Positions 12,590 through 21,899 of a stretch of 64,000 bases of DNA are shown here, piece after piece; position 1 is the stretch's first letter, and every line of letters starts with the position of its first letter. A program made the translations under genes and the position numbers. Source of the stretch: Thereva unica (lineage: Eukaryota; Arthropoda; Insecta; Diptera; Therevidae); NCBI GenBank assembly GCA_949987705.1, contig OX465282.1, forward strand, positions 1,848,501 to 1,912,500. Direction: 5' to 3'. The notes under the pieces are model-generated. The model worked only from the letters and a program-made list of their open reading frames with translations. It was not told where the DNA came from and made no database searches.

Positions 12590-12711
12590 ATCAAAGGCGG
12601 CGCCGCTATCATAGGTGAAATTTTTGAAAAAAAAAAAAAAAAGTAGGTACAATTTATTTTCATATATAAAAGGTACTACAAAGAATGTTTGTGTCTTTTT
12701 ATATATTGTCC
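12590..12711. mobile_element. Partial hAT-type MITE end
   Basis: GGCGGCGCCGCTATCATAGG resembles the GGGGCGGCGCTTTCATAGG terminus at 33408. The following A-rich part and the TTTTCATATAT...GTTTGTGTC segment parallel 13310-13430 of the copy at 13280. The other end is missing, because RT-derived sequence begins at about 12712. Confidence 0.4.
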
Positions 12712-12850
12712 TTCGCAAGGTATAACCAATCCAATTCTATTTCGTTCCGCTGATTTCGTCGTCTATTTGTTTTTGGTCGGTACGATGTCATAACTCTTGA
12801 TTTGGAATTCGTACTAGCCGTACTATACTATAGATCAGTAATTCGGCGAG
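12712..12850 (-). pseudogene. Degenerate non-LTR RT 3' fragment
   Basis: The plus-strand text around CCAATTCTATTTCGTTCCGC and TTGGTCGGTACGATGTCATA matches 25140-25230, the C-terminal part of the minus-strand RT at 24926-26263, at clearly reduced identity. It is an old copy of the same non-LTR family, reduced to about 140 bp. Confidence 0.55.
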
Positions 12851-13279
12851 GGACACCTGGATCGCCTCTGTTTTGAATTTGTTAGCACTGAAGTTGATAT
12901 AACCGCCTTCTTTGTCCAGAAAGGCTGCCAAGGTGCCCTGTTTTTATTTTATGCAACATTCTACAGTAGAAACTGATACATGCAGTTCAGTAACCACCAA
13001 TTATCCCTCGAAATATGAAGGATTGGAGAACGACATAGGACCTCTAGATTTGCGGAGCTCTGCATTGTGCTGAAAGTCGCTAGTGAAGTACAACGAAACA
13101 CATCCATGCTGAGGTTGGGGATGTATGACGAATGGTATCAGTTGCGCTGAAGGCCATCTACCAGAAGCTTAAACAGTACAAAGCTTAAAGAAACAACATT
13201 AGTGGAAGAGTTTTGTGAAGTTGAAACGCAAACACACTCAGCACAAAAGCAATATCACGAAGCAGATCCTGATTGGACA

Positions 13280-13527
13280 CAGGCTTTCATAGGTGCAAAT
13301 GGTGCACTTGCATCGGGTGCAATTTTAGAAATTAAGAAAAAAAATTAAAACTTCGAAACAAAAATGGAAAAAGTATTCCCGTGCCTTCATTTTCATATAT
13401 TAAAAGAACAGAATAGAGTGTTTGTGTTTTTTTCCATTTCCCTTCACTGCGATCAAAAAATGAACCGCTGATGGGGGCGCTATACAGCATACTGCACCGG
13501 GCGCAAAAAAACCAAGCGCCGGCCCTG
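13280..13527. mobile_element. hAT-type MITE, same family as 29658 and 33407
   Basis: The right end GCGCAAAAAAACCAAGCGCC followed by GGCCCTG matches the reverse complement of the 29658 left end (CAGGGCCGGCGCTTGGGT). The left end carries CTTTCATAGGTGCAAATGGT, as in the 33407 copy, but has lost the outermost GGGCGGCG bases. No convincing TSD remains. Length is 248 bp with no coding potential. Confidence 0.55.
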
Positions 13528-14002
13528 CCCACAATAATAAATCGGTGAGATGACTGCCACGAGCCTATATCTGTAAGACAAGTTCTTTTCTTTACAACAT
13601 GTACTACTACATGAAGAAGAGCTGAAATTGGATCTGATCACTACCAGGCGAACTACACCTGAAGAATAAGTGTGAATTAAAAAGAACAAACGATTTAACA
13701 GGCGAACTTTAACAGATCTGGAGTGTTAGGACGCCTTTCTATCTTTTCGTAGGAGAATGTTTTGATTTAATTCAACCAAAAACGTGAGTTATGACCAATA
13801 TTTCATCGTTGCTGTGTAGTGTAAGTTACATTTCCCAGGATTGAGTCTCTGGGATAAAATTCAAAAAGTATGTCATGGAGACGATTGCTTCGTAGTATCG
13901 TTGGAGCATGAGTTCATACCCACTGAAGTCTGCGAACATGCTTATCCAAGGTTTTCGGATTGCTACTTGCAGTTGATGAAGTATGGAGGAACGTCCTGCT
14001 AC
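13528..14002. other. No recognisable gene
   Basis: No motif found in either strand. Confidence 0.4.
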
Positions 14003-14655
14003 AGTGTTCTTCTTCGATGGCTCTACAGCCCAATTCGGCCTACATTAACTTCTTTCACTAGATGGCTTCCTGTTCGGCAGCTAACCTCCAGTTTCTGATA
14101 TTGAGAAGTTTTGCTCCCACCTTGACCGTGATTTGCCAACTCAATCCTTGAGTCATCCATTCTTTGAAAACGACCGGCCGAACGTAAATGCAGTAGCTTG
14201 GCATGTGTCGAAAGTTTATACTGTTTGTATAAGTCATACAATTCGTGATTGTAGCGTATTCTCTATGCATTATCTTCATTGATTGGGCCGTAAATCCTGC
14301 AGAGAAGTTTCCTCTCAAATATATCTATATTGTCCGGGAAATTTTGGGAGATCCTGCATGCTTCACACCCATACGTAGCTACTGTATGTAAGATGGTTTT
14401 GTAGATTATTATTTTCTTATGAATGTCTTTGGATTTCATTCCTGGCAATAGTCAGAACATACAGTTTGAGGCTTTTATTCTTCTTTGTACGTCTATCTTC
14501 TCATCGTTGTGGTTGCTTCGTCTTCTTTCCACTCTTGACTAAATTTGAATCTTAATCTTGTCTGCATTTGTTTGCAGCCCTTTAGTTCCATCTTCTAACT
14601 CCGTGCAGTTAAGTATGATAGTGATTTGGCAAGGCAGTTTATGTCGTCGGCATAT
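14003..14655 (-). pseudogene. RTE-like RT, 3' half (downstream of the P-like insertion)
   Basis: Read on the minus strand, this begins inside the catalytic YADD codons (GYADDI at about 14655-14640). It continues through a thumb region (YKTILHTVATYGCEACRI) and FERKLLCRIYGPI, then the RTE-type C-terminal signature YNHELYDLY...FQRMDDSRI and a frameshifted NWRLAAEQEA. It ends near a GAAGAA-type tail at about 14020-14030. The 5' half is at 17449-18175. Stops and frameshifts show it was already decaying. Confidence 0.75.
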
Positions 14656-14687
14656 CCCAAGATAAATAGAATACAAGGTATGGGACA
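14656..14687 (+). repeat. Left TIR of the P-like element
   Basis: 32 bp, identical to the reverse complement of 17412-17443. It starts CCCAAGATAAATAG and ends GGTATGGGACA. A subterminal copy of TGACGTCACAACGTACTTGA follows at about 14709-14728. Confidence 0.9.
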
Positions 14688-14854
14688 GAAAATTTCACAT
14701 TTGATGATGACGTCACAACGTACTTGACAGTTGTCAGCTGTATAGGAGGAATGCAAAAGTGCAAAAGTAAACAGAACTTTAAAAATGAATAAAATATTAT
14801 GGTATGGTTTTATTTAATTTTTTTGATTTTATAATTTTTTTGTCTTAACTTAAA

Positions 14855-16455
14855 ATTTGATTTAGAGTTTTAATTTTTTGGAAAATAGTACCAAAAACTT
14901 CAGCAGGTTGAAAACTTCTGCAAGAAATTATTTTAGTATGAAATGCATACAGGAAGGTAAAGTGATTTAAACATATTCTCTCGAGGTGTCCTACTAATCT
15001 ATGTGTATAGGATCTTCAACATCCAAATGAATTCCTTCGTGAATCCACACTAAGCTTAAGCTTAAGGAGCCTCAACTTCTGAAACCACTAATACCAGCAA
15101 TTAGAGCAGGTCTAGATCACCGAAATTCTTACGCGAGACGAAACGCTGTTTTAGCTATTATCCCAATTTATAAAAATTTCAAATGGTTAGCTCCCGATGG
15201 ACCCGAGCTTATTGCAAACTTCTTGGAAACGCAACAGGTAAATTTGTGACGCAATTGCGTGGACCAATTGACTTGATACATTTCCTTCTAGGATATGTCC
15301 TGCAAGAGGAATTCATTTTTAATGTTATTGCATGCTGATCAAGAACGAACCTTAAATTACTTGGAGGAATAATTTCGGAGATATTTTGCAACTTGTTATA
15401 GTAGAATTGATTTATAAAGTATGTCATGGAAATCCGTCCAGTCCATAATTCATAAATTCCTCATCAAATGCTGTCAGTGTACGAAAAGCAACAACAATAA
15501 CGTAAAGGTAATTGTTCTTGATACATTAATAGCCATGAAACAAAATGAAAATACGGAACGAGTCATGCAGGATTCAGTTATGGACATTTTGCGTGTCTTA
15601 GCTGCTCCCGATATTGAAGTCCGCCGCAAAACTCATGCCTTTGCTATGGTTCTTTTCTCGTCAAGGAACATTGAAGAGTTGGTGCTTGTATTAAAGAAGG
15701 AAGTTGTTGAGCCTGAAGATACTGGAAAATATAGGCAATTACAAGTTCGGGCATTGCATAGCTGCTATATTAATTTCCCGGATGTTGCTGCAACTGTAAT
15801 TCCAGTTCTTGTTGACTGACTTTCAGATATGAATGAGTTAGCTTCCACAGAGGTTTCAATATTTATTCGTGAAGCAATTCAAAACTTTTCCTCGCTTAGG
15901 AATTTGATTATTGATAAGGTGGTTGAGGAATTCCCAGCTATAAAATCTTCGAAGGTACATCGTGCAGGAGTTTGGATTCTTCTAGGCGAGTATGTAGACA
16001 AGAATAATCAAATACTGGAGTTAGTTGAAGTTATTAACCAAACACTTGGTGAAATACCAATGGTACAAGCCGAAAAAACACGTTTACCTAGTGAACAAAT
16101 TGAGGAGGATCAAATGAAAGAAACTCGGAAGGAAAATATTCCAAGTAATAAAGTAACTTCAGATGGAACGTATACTGCACAAAGTTATTTTAGCTTGCCA
16201 CCGTATGTTGAATAAATTAAAATAGCATAGACATAATTAATCTTTCTTGTAGAATTGGGAGAAAGGAAAAACGACCGCCGCTTCGACAATAGTTAATGGA
16301 TGGAGATTTCCTTATTAGCGCTTCATTAGCGGCTGCACTAACTAAATTGGCTTTGAGATTCTTTGACATGGAAATCCAGCAACAGCAAGGTACAACCCGA
16401 TGATCCTGTTATAATCTCTCAGCTTATAAATGGCAAGGATAGCTTGGAGAGAATG
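14855..16455 (+). pseudogene. betaCOP: Intron-containing coatomer beta subunit (beta-COP) pseudogene fragment
   Basis: Beta-COP is a HEAT-repeat subunit of the COPI vesicle coat. In shifting frames this segment gives, in family order: [211 protein letters not shown]...AG introns remain at 14957-15010 (54 nt), 15238-15291 (54 nt) and 16203-16252 (50 nt). It is therefore a DNA-level copy, not a processed retrocopy. Stops, frameshifts and at least three internal deletions (including about 100 residues between the LTKLA and QPDDP blocks) show it is dead. It lies wholly between the TIRs of the P-like element. Confidence 0.9.
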
Positions 16456-16520
16456 TCTTGCTAGAACCAAATAGAATTTTGAAATTGAGTTTAAAAATAA
16501 ATAAAAATAATCGTATATAC

Positions 16521-16970
16521 TTATGTTATCGTTTTATTTAATTTTTTCAATGAATTAATTTTTTTTTCCTTACTAATACTTTGATTAAGTAACCTAATCC
16601 TAAAATGCATTCTGCATTTAAAAAACAATTTACATACATTTTCCTCCAAATTTGAACTGTTTATTACATTATCCAAATGATATTTTAAAAAGTTAATGCC
16701 TAAATATATTTTTTTTTCATTTAATTTGTTAAATATACTTTCTAATTTTTCTAATTCTGCGATAAATTCGGCTGTTGGTTTTATCAGTCCGCCTTCTGAC
16801 ACAGTATTGACCCACGTTAGATGACTTGAGGAACTGCATATAAACTGTTGGAGGTTACATCTTTTTATTAAGTAACCTGCTAAATATTCAAGTCCATCGC
16901 CATGCAAATCATTGGTACCACTGAGTGAAATATCTAACTCTGCTTCTTCATCTTCTTCAATAATGCTCAA
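16521..16970 (-). pseudogene. P/THAP9-type transposase, C-terminal fragment
   Basis: This 149-codon minus-strand frame matches the C-terminal part of P-element/THAP9 transposases: GLEYLAGYLIKRC near residues 27-39, then WVN...EGGLIKPTAEFIAELEKLESIF around residues 53-76, and KLFFKCRMHFRIRLLN near residues 114-129. In P/THAP9 proteins these blocks follow the RNase H-like catalytic core. The N-terminal THAP zinc finger, coiled coil and catalytic acidic residues are absent, because beta-COP sequence occupies the space toward the left TIR. The frame is open and AT-rich, and ends in its own stop. It supports P-superfamily membership of the surrounding TIR element but could not act alone. Confidence 0.75.
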
Positions 16971-17411
16971 AGTCCTTATCTTTTGGAAAAGTATGATATT
17001 TCACACGAATATCTCGTTTATCCGAGTGGTTTTTACAACAATTCACTGCACAAGAGACCATTGTTAATTTTAGTTTATTTTTATTTTATAAAAACTTCTA
17101 TTTATCTTGTTGTTTCTTTTTTAAAATTAACTAGCCGATTACCAGCTAGGGAACCCCAATGGTTCCTTAACGATTTCGACCAATTAATTATAACACTGAG
17201 ATTTTTGTTTATTTTAAATTAATAATAATAATGCATTGAGACTTTTGTTTATTGTTTGTTGAGAAAATTCTTAAATTGTTTGAGTTTTTTTGATAATAAT
17301 TCGCTTTGAACACGTTTGTCTTGAATCAAATGCCAAATGTCAAATGATGTCAAGGGTTGTCAAGTACGACGTGACGTCACACAAATTTAAGGTTAGGGTT
17401 GATCTGTTCGT

Positions 17412-17443
17412 TGTCCCATACCTTGTATTCTATTTATCTTGGG
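17412..17443 (-). repeat. Right TIR of the P-like element
   Basis: Perfect inverted copy of 14656-14687. The subterminal TGACGTCACGTCGTACTTGA (read on the minus strand) lies at about 17361-17380. Confidence 0.9.
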
Positions 17444-17448
17444 CATAT

Positions 17449-18175
17449 CCTACCAATTGTTTTAATTTATTAAGCAGGGTTGCGTTCGCATCAATGTTTA
17501 CTTTGCGAATTACTCCTCTAAGCAAAGATTAAATAGCATGGGTACTAGCCCATCGCCCTGCTTTAAGCCTTGCTTGAAGCGGACAGGATATTGTCAATTC
17601 TCCTTGTATTCTGACTGTTTAATTTACTACCTTTAGGGAGATGTTTAGGTACAGCATTATCGCATACATTTTTTCCCTGGCGATGCTGTCGTATGCTTGT
17701 TTGAACACGATGAAAAATTGATACACGTCGATGTTGTACTCCCAGCATTTTCGGAGGATTTGTCTTATTGAAAAAAGTTGAACCATTGTTGACCTCTTTC
17801 TTCTGAATCCAGCTTGGTATTCACTTATTGCGGCTTCTGCATAACGTTCTGTTCAGGCCTTAATTATATTTGTCATTATATTATATACTGTGCTTAAAAG
17901 AGAGGCGTACCTCTATAACTTCCTCAGTTGAATTAATCTCCTTTCTTGTATATTGGGCAGATAATATTTTGTTCTTAGCCTTCAGGCATTATTTCGTTCC
18001 TCCATATGCAGCATAGTAATTCATGTATAGCTGCTGAAAGCGATCCGCCTCCTTCTTTGATCAACTCTGCTGGGATGTTATCAATTCCTGGAGATTTGTT
18101 GTCTTTTAAGGATTGTATGGTACTTTGTACTTCGTTTAGAAACGAAACACTTGAGTATTTTATTTCCTAACACCT
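17449..18175 (-). pseudogene. RTE-like RT, 5' half
   Basis: The minus strand gives LKDNKSPGIDNIPAELIKEG, CPIYKKGD, EYQAGFRRKRST, a shifted RQILRKCWEYNIDVYQFF and FKQAYDSI, and ends LKQLVGYA at 17449, exactly where the P-like element starts. The rest (DDI...) continues at 14655. These blocks are typical of RTE-clade elements. Stop codons interrupt several blocks. No endonuclease is visible upstream of 18175, so the copy is 5'-truncated. Confidence 0.75.
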
Positions 18176-19879
18176 AGGAAACACTTGATTTGATTTGCAC
18201 AGTACCGAAACTTCAATATTTTCATGGCATCTATGGCTTTCCTTCCAAATATAAATACAAGCTTCTTATGTGAACAGTAGTGAGACCAACAGCAGTTTAT
18301 CCAGAAGACAGATTACCAGAAGACTCGAATGATAACTGATGATTAAAGATAGTCTATGATAACCCAAAAAACGATATTTTTCTCCAGACAATCTTGAATT
18401 ATAACGCTATCAAATTAATGGATAAACGTTTCACCCCCACCTAATCGATTAAAGTTCCTCTCAAGTTATTGATTCTCGCACGATCCCGCCAAAAACAAAA
18501 TCTCACTACAAACAAGAAAAAAATGGCCATTAATCACAAATTTCATATTTAACCACCATCAACCAAAAAAAAAAAATACAGAAAGGGATGAAAAAATCCA
18601 TAAAATAGCGAGCAAAAAAATGATGTCTTATATATGGTGTGCAATCACCACCACCCCCACAGCATAGCAACTTTATCGAATTGAAGCCGATAACTACATT
18701 AGTTGGCAAGGCAGCCCGTGCACACCCCCGACCAACCCACCCTCGACAATTTCACCCTTATCTTGTCCGACCATCAACTCCACCCCCGTTAAATTCACTC
18801 GTGTAACAATTGATACACGAGGCATGCATGCCCTGAGCCGAGAGTTGAGACACCATCAAAACCCCCCCAAGAAATCAGACTACCCCTCAGCTGTTAAGGG
18901 TTTTTATCGATCGCGTATAATAATAAGATAAATTCCGTGCTAAGGGAAGAATCCTCTCGTCAATTATTTTGGTTTGGTTTTTCTTGTTGTGTTGCTGTGG
19001 CTGTAGTTGCGCTGTACCTCCAGCTGTAGTTGTAGTAGCTGTTGTTGTTTTCGAAACTGGATTTTCACCAGGAGGTGCTAAATCAAATGTTTGAATATTT
19101 TCCAGAATTATTTATTTTAGCCATGGTCCCACCACAAACATATGCACTCCTCGCGTACGTGAGAATGCCGAATCAATTTCAATATTCTCCCAATATCCAA
19201 ATGAACGAATGCCAGGATACACAATAATTTCATTCGGGGTGAATGTATGATGATGTGTATATTGAGTAGGGGGTGAATTGCTGGTAGGTACATCATTTGG
19301 TGGGGGTGGGCGACGAATATGGTGACGGGATTTGATAACAATTTTGCATACAGGCTCGATTCTCCATAACAGCATCCGTGATAGACATTCGCATTTAATT
19401 CGTTATCGCTGGCAATATCTCAGAGGAGATATAAAGTGGATTGACAATCAGAAAGATGGCAGAGAACTGATATTGGGGGCTGAAAATGGGGTAGTATTTT
19501 TTTTTGTGTGTAGCTGTTGCGCTTGCTTGTTATTTGGCAACCCTCTCGTGCGGATAAGATTTTAAATAATTTATGCGCTAGAGGGAGAAATGCTGGCTGA
19601 TGGCTGTCCAAAAACCTGACGCCTATCAATCTCGAACAAGGAAACTTTTTGTTTTATGTTCCCTATAGCTATTTTTATTTTACATATATTACAAAAGAAC
19701 ACCAATATACATATTGGGGATCTAGATTAATCTCAATTTGTAAAAGAGAGGTTATGAAAAGGTGTTAGAGTTATGGTTGTCCTTATGATTCTACTGGCAA
19801 ACCAGCTTAGTGGCCTAGTGATGTAAGAGCACACAATTTTCTCAAACGTGGATTTGGTACGAAATACAGCCTGGAACTG
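18176..19879. other. No recognisable gene
   Basis: AT-rich spacer with A-runs (near 18560) and C-rich patches. Open frames at 19042-19227, 19332-19565 and on the minus strand near 19117-19629 show no known motif. Confidence 0.4.
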
Positions 19880-20817
19880 TTAAAAGTTCATAAACGAAGT
19901 TACGAAAGACTTCGACCTCGTTTATGTCAACATGGGCGATATACCTACCAGAGAGCAGAAGAGGGCGCAAATTCGTGGTCTATACTAATCACAAACCACT
20001 ATTAGTTCGTGCCCTTTAGGCAAAGACCTCCAGATCTCAAGATAGATCACATATTCGGGTCTAATGTCTCAGTTGCCAGTATTGGACAAACAGAACGTTG
20101 TCGCAGACTATTTGTCGCGCTCACTGGCAACATTGGTTCAATCACTTTCGACTTGCCTACACTAGCTTAGACTCAACAAGGCGAGGCCAAGTTGAAACCG
20201 CTGAAAGAGTTAGAACTCACTCCAATACCTTTTACCTCTCATCAGGTCTGGTGTGAAACTAGTATAGAAATTCCTAGGCCTTATATACCCACTTCTAGGA
20301 TTCAATCACAACCTGTATCATCCTGGTATTAGGGCTAGAAGACAAGCTGCTACCAAGAAATACTTCCAGCCATCTATCAATAAAAACTGCAATGAATGCT
20401 CTTCATCGTACCTCGGTTGCCAAAATTGCAAAGTTTCAAGGCATAACAAATCTCCATTTCAAGGCTTCAAGCTCCCAAATAATAAATTTAACCATATCCG
20501 TATGGATATAGTTGGACCGTTGCCAACTTCTCATGGATCCTCTATAGATTAAACGATGGTCTATAGATTCACGAGATGGCCGGAAACATACCCAGTTCGG
20601 GACATTTCAGAAGGGCAAAACGTGGACAGTGGCAAAACGATTCGTCACTGAATTCGTTCCAAGATTCAACGTGCCTCTTGAGATCGCAACTGATCAAACT
20701 GTGCAGTTCGAAACGAAACTGTTCAATGTATGTAGTGGCCAAATTACTCTGCCCTCATAGATTCCGGAAAACCGCCTATCATTCGCAGGCAAACGAGATG
20801 ATCGAACGGTTCCGTGG
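19880..20817 (+). pseudogene. Ty3/gypsy pol remnant (RNase H and integrase)
   Basis: In shifting frames: KFVVYTNHKPLL near 19969-20005 corresponds to the gypsy RNase H motif (xxYTDHKPL), and NVVADYLSRS near 20095-20125 to the block before the integrase. A zinc-binding CNECSSS...CQNCKVSRHNKSP near 20388-20457 is followed by HIRMDIVGPLPTSHGSS near 20490-20545, the start of the integrase core with its first acidic residue, then YHSQANEMIERF near 20775-20815 with the last Glu. Many stops. RT, protease, gag and LTRs are not seen. A SINE interrupts the 3' side. Confidence 0.75.
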
Positions 20818-21113
20818 GTAGGGCCTCAATAGTCTAGGGAGTAAGGCGTCATCACGAGATTTGGGACAGCAACCCTAAATCAGTTTTAGGCTACCTTAGA
20901 AGCATTAACCTTGATGGTTTTTAAAGACGGTGATGGCACAATAGACTAAACAAATAGGTCGCCATGCCCGCCAAGGCGCCCCTTAACAAGAAATGAATGA
21001 AAGGCGTCATCTCCGGGTTGAAATCCCGGCAGCACTACGGTCCTTCGCCTTTCCCACTTTCCCCACCTACACAACTTTCCTTCTTTCTTCTTCCCTCTTT
21101 TCATTTTAGAGCG
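20817..21113 (+). repeat. tRNA-derived SINE, copy 1 (interrupted)
   Basis: GGGCCTCAATAGTCTAGGGA at 20820 and CCGGGTTGAAATCCCGGCAG at 21015 match, in order, the box A and box B region of the minus-strand SINE at 40525-40845. The pyrimidine-rich CTTTCCTTCTTTCTTCTTCC also matches. A 147-bp insertion (20854-21000) lies between, flanked by duplicated AAGGCGTCATC. Box B has drifted (GGTTGAAATCC). Confidence 0.65.
20854..21000. mobile_element. Short retroposon inserted in the SINE
   Basis: 147 bp bounded by an 11-bp direct duplication AAGGCGTCATC (20843-20853 and 21001-21011). The right end is AAATGAATGA, a short A-rich/tandem tail as made by LINE-driven insertion. It has no coding content and no family is recognised. 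Confidence 0.6.
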
Positions 21114-21345
21114 CTGCATATTTGGGTTAGGCTGTTGGTGGGATATTTGACCGGCCATATATACGGTATCACCTCCACAACCTAGATCTCAGAAGAGACA
21201 GAGTGCCGACCCTGCATGGAAGGCAAAACGACTACCACACATGTGCTCTCTGAATGTGCTGGCGCTCTGATCTTTTCAGAGAGCTTCTGAGCCCTGCTCA
21301 AATCCGGCCACTAAAGACGTTCTTGTCATCGTTCGGATTACAGTC
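21114..21345 (+). pseudogene. Non-LTR RNase H/zinc-knuckle tail fragment
   Basis: Reading across a frameshift gives LVGYLTGH...DLRRD and CRPCMEGKTTTTHVLSECAG. This is the CxxCx7-8HxxxxC pattern ending the ORF2 of R1/jockey-like elements (LTGH...CRxCxExxET..HxLxxC). It is about 75 residues long and truncated upstream. It is out of context and dead. Confidence 0.55.
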
Positions 21346-21599
21346 TTTGTCGACTAGGCAAAACTGCAAGACCAGTCCTGCTCATCACTGTTGGAATTGG
21401 GAATATATCTCAAAACAAAACGTCTCCAGCTTACCTAGGATCAGTAAAGAAAGCTTACCGATGTTTCAGAGCATCGCTATTGGCCTAAAATTGTCAGTAC
21501 ATGAGGGCCTGGATAGCTTCGGGATAGGGATTATCTTGACTTTCTTCTAGCACTTCGGTAAGAAACAGTTGTTTACGCAGTTGTTGAATAGAGGGCACA

Positions 21600-21747
21600 A
21601 ATGGAAGCTGAGCACGTCCAGCTTAAAAATTTTGGACGATACGGGACAAATGCTATAAATTCAGGACCAGCAAAGCAGTTGCAAAAATCGGGACAAGGGC
21701 TGAAAAATCGAGACTGTCCCGGGATATTCGGTACGTATGGTCACCTT
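21600..21747. mobile_element. Terminal fragment of a hAT-like element
   Basis: The reverse complement of the right edge reads AAGGTGACCATACGTACCGA and continues toward CCCGGGACAGTCTCG. This resembles the GGTGACCATAxGTCCC...GGGACAGTCCC termini common in animal hAT-type elements. The matching left end was not found, so this is a remnant. Confidence 0.35.
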
Positions 21748-21899
21748 AGATTTAGTCGTAGTAGTGAAGGGGACCTGGTGCCTCGCTGGTACCTCCTGGA
21801 TAACCAACTAACGACGGACGTACCCAGTGCCTGGGGGTATAGCTGGGCCACCCTATCCGTTGGGGTATAATTCACGGATCCGGCCCTCCAGGTCGGGGG

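Larger units (their letters stand above)
14656..17443. mobile_element. P-like DNA transposon carrying a host beta-COP fragment
   Basis: Perfect 32-bp terminal inverted repeats (14656-14687 and 17412-17443, starting CCCAAGATAAATAG) bound a 2788-bp element. Flanking CATAT at 14651-14655 and 17444-17448 is a TSD; because the ends are quasi-palindromic it could also be read as 7 bp (GCATATC) or 9 bp (GGCATATCC). A subterminal inverted motif (TGACGTCAC...CGTACTTGACA) follows each TIR, as internal inverted repeats do in P elements. The cargo is a plus-strand beta-COP gene segment and a minus-strand C-terminal P/THAP9-type transposase remnant. It sits precisely in the YADD codons of an RTE-like RT, whose halves rejoin when it is removed. 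It is non-autonomous because the THAP and catalytic core of the transposase are missing. Confidence 0.85.

Noticed and set aside
15421..16215. Two adjacent frames as an intact small host gene
   Set aside because: They are pieces of beta-COP separated by a stop at 15817-15819 and flanked by frameshifted exons and introns of the same gene; the copy is a pseudogene.
14650..17448. Processed (mRNA-derived) beta-COP retrocopy
   Set aside because: Three introns with proper GT-AG borders remain, and no poly-A tail is present.
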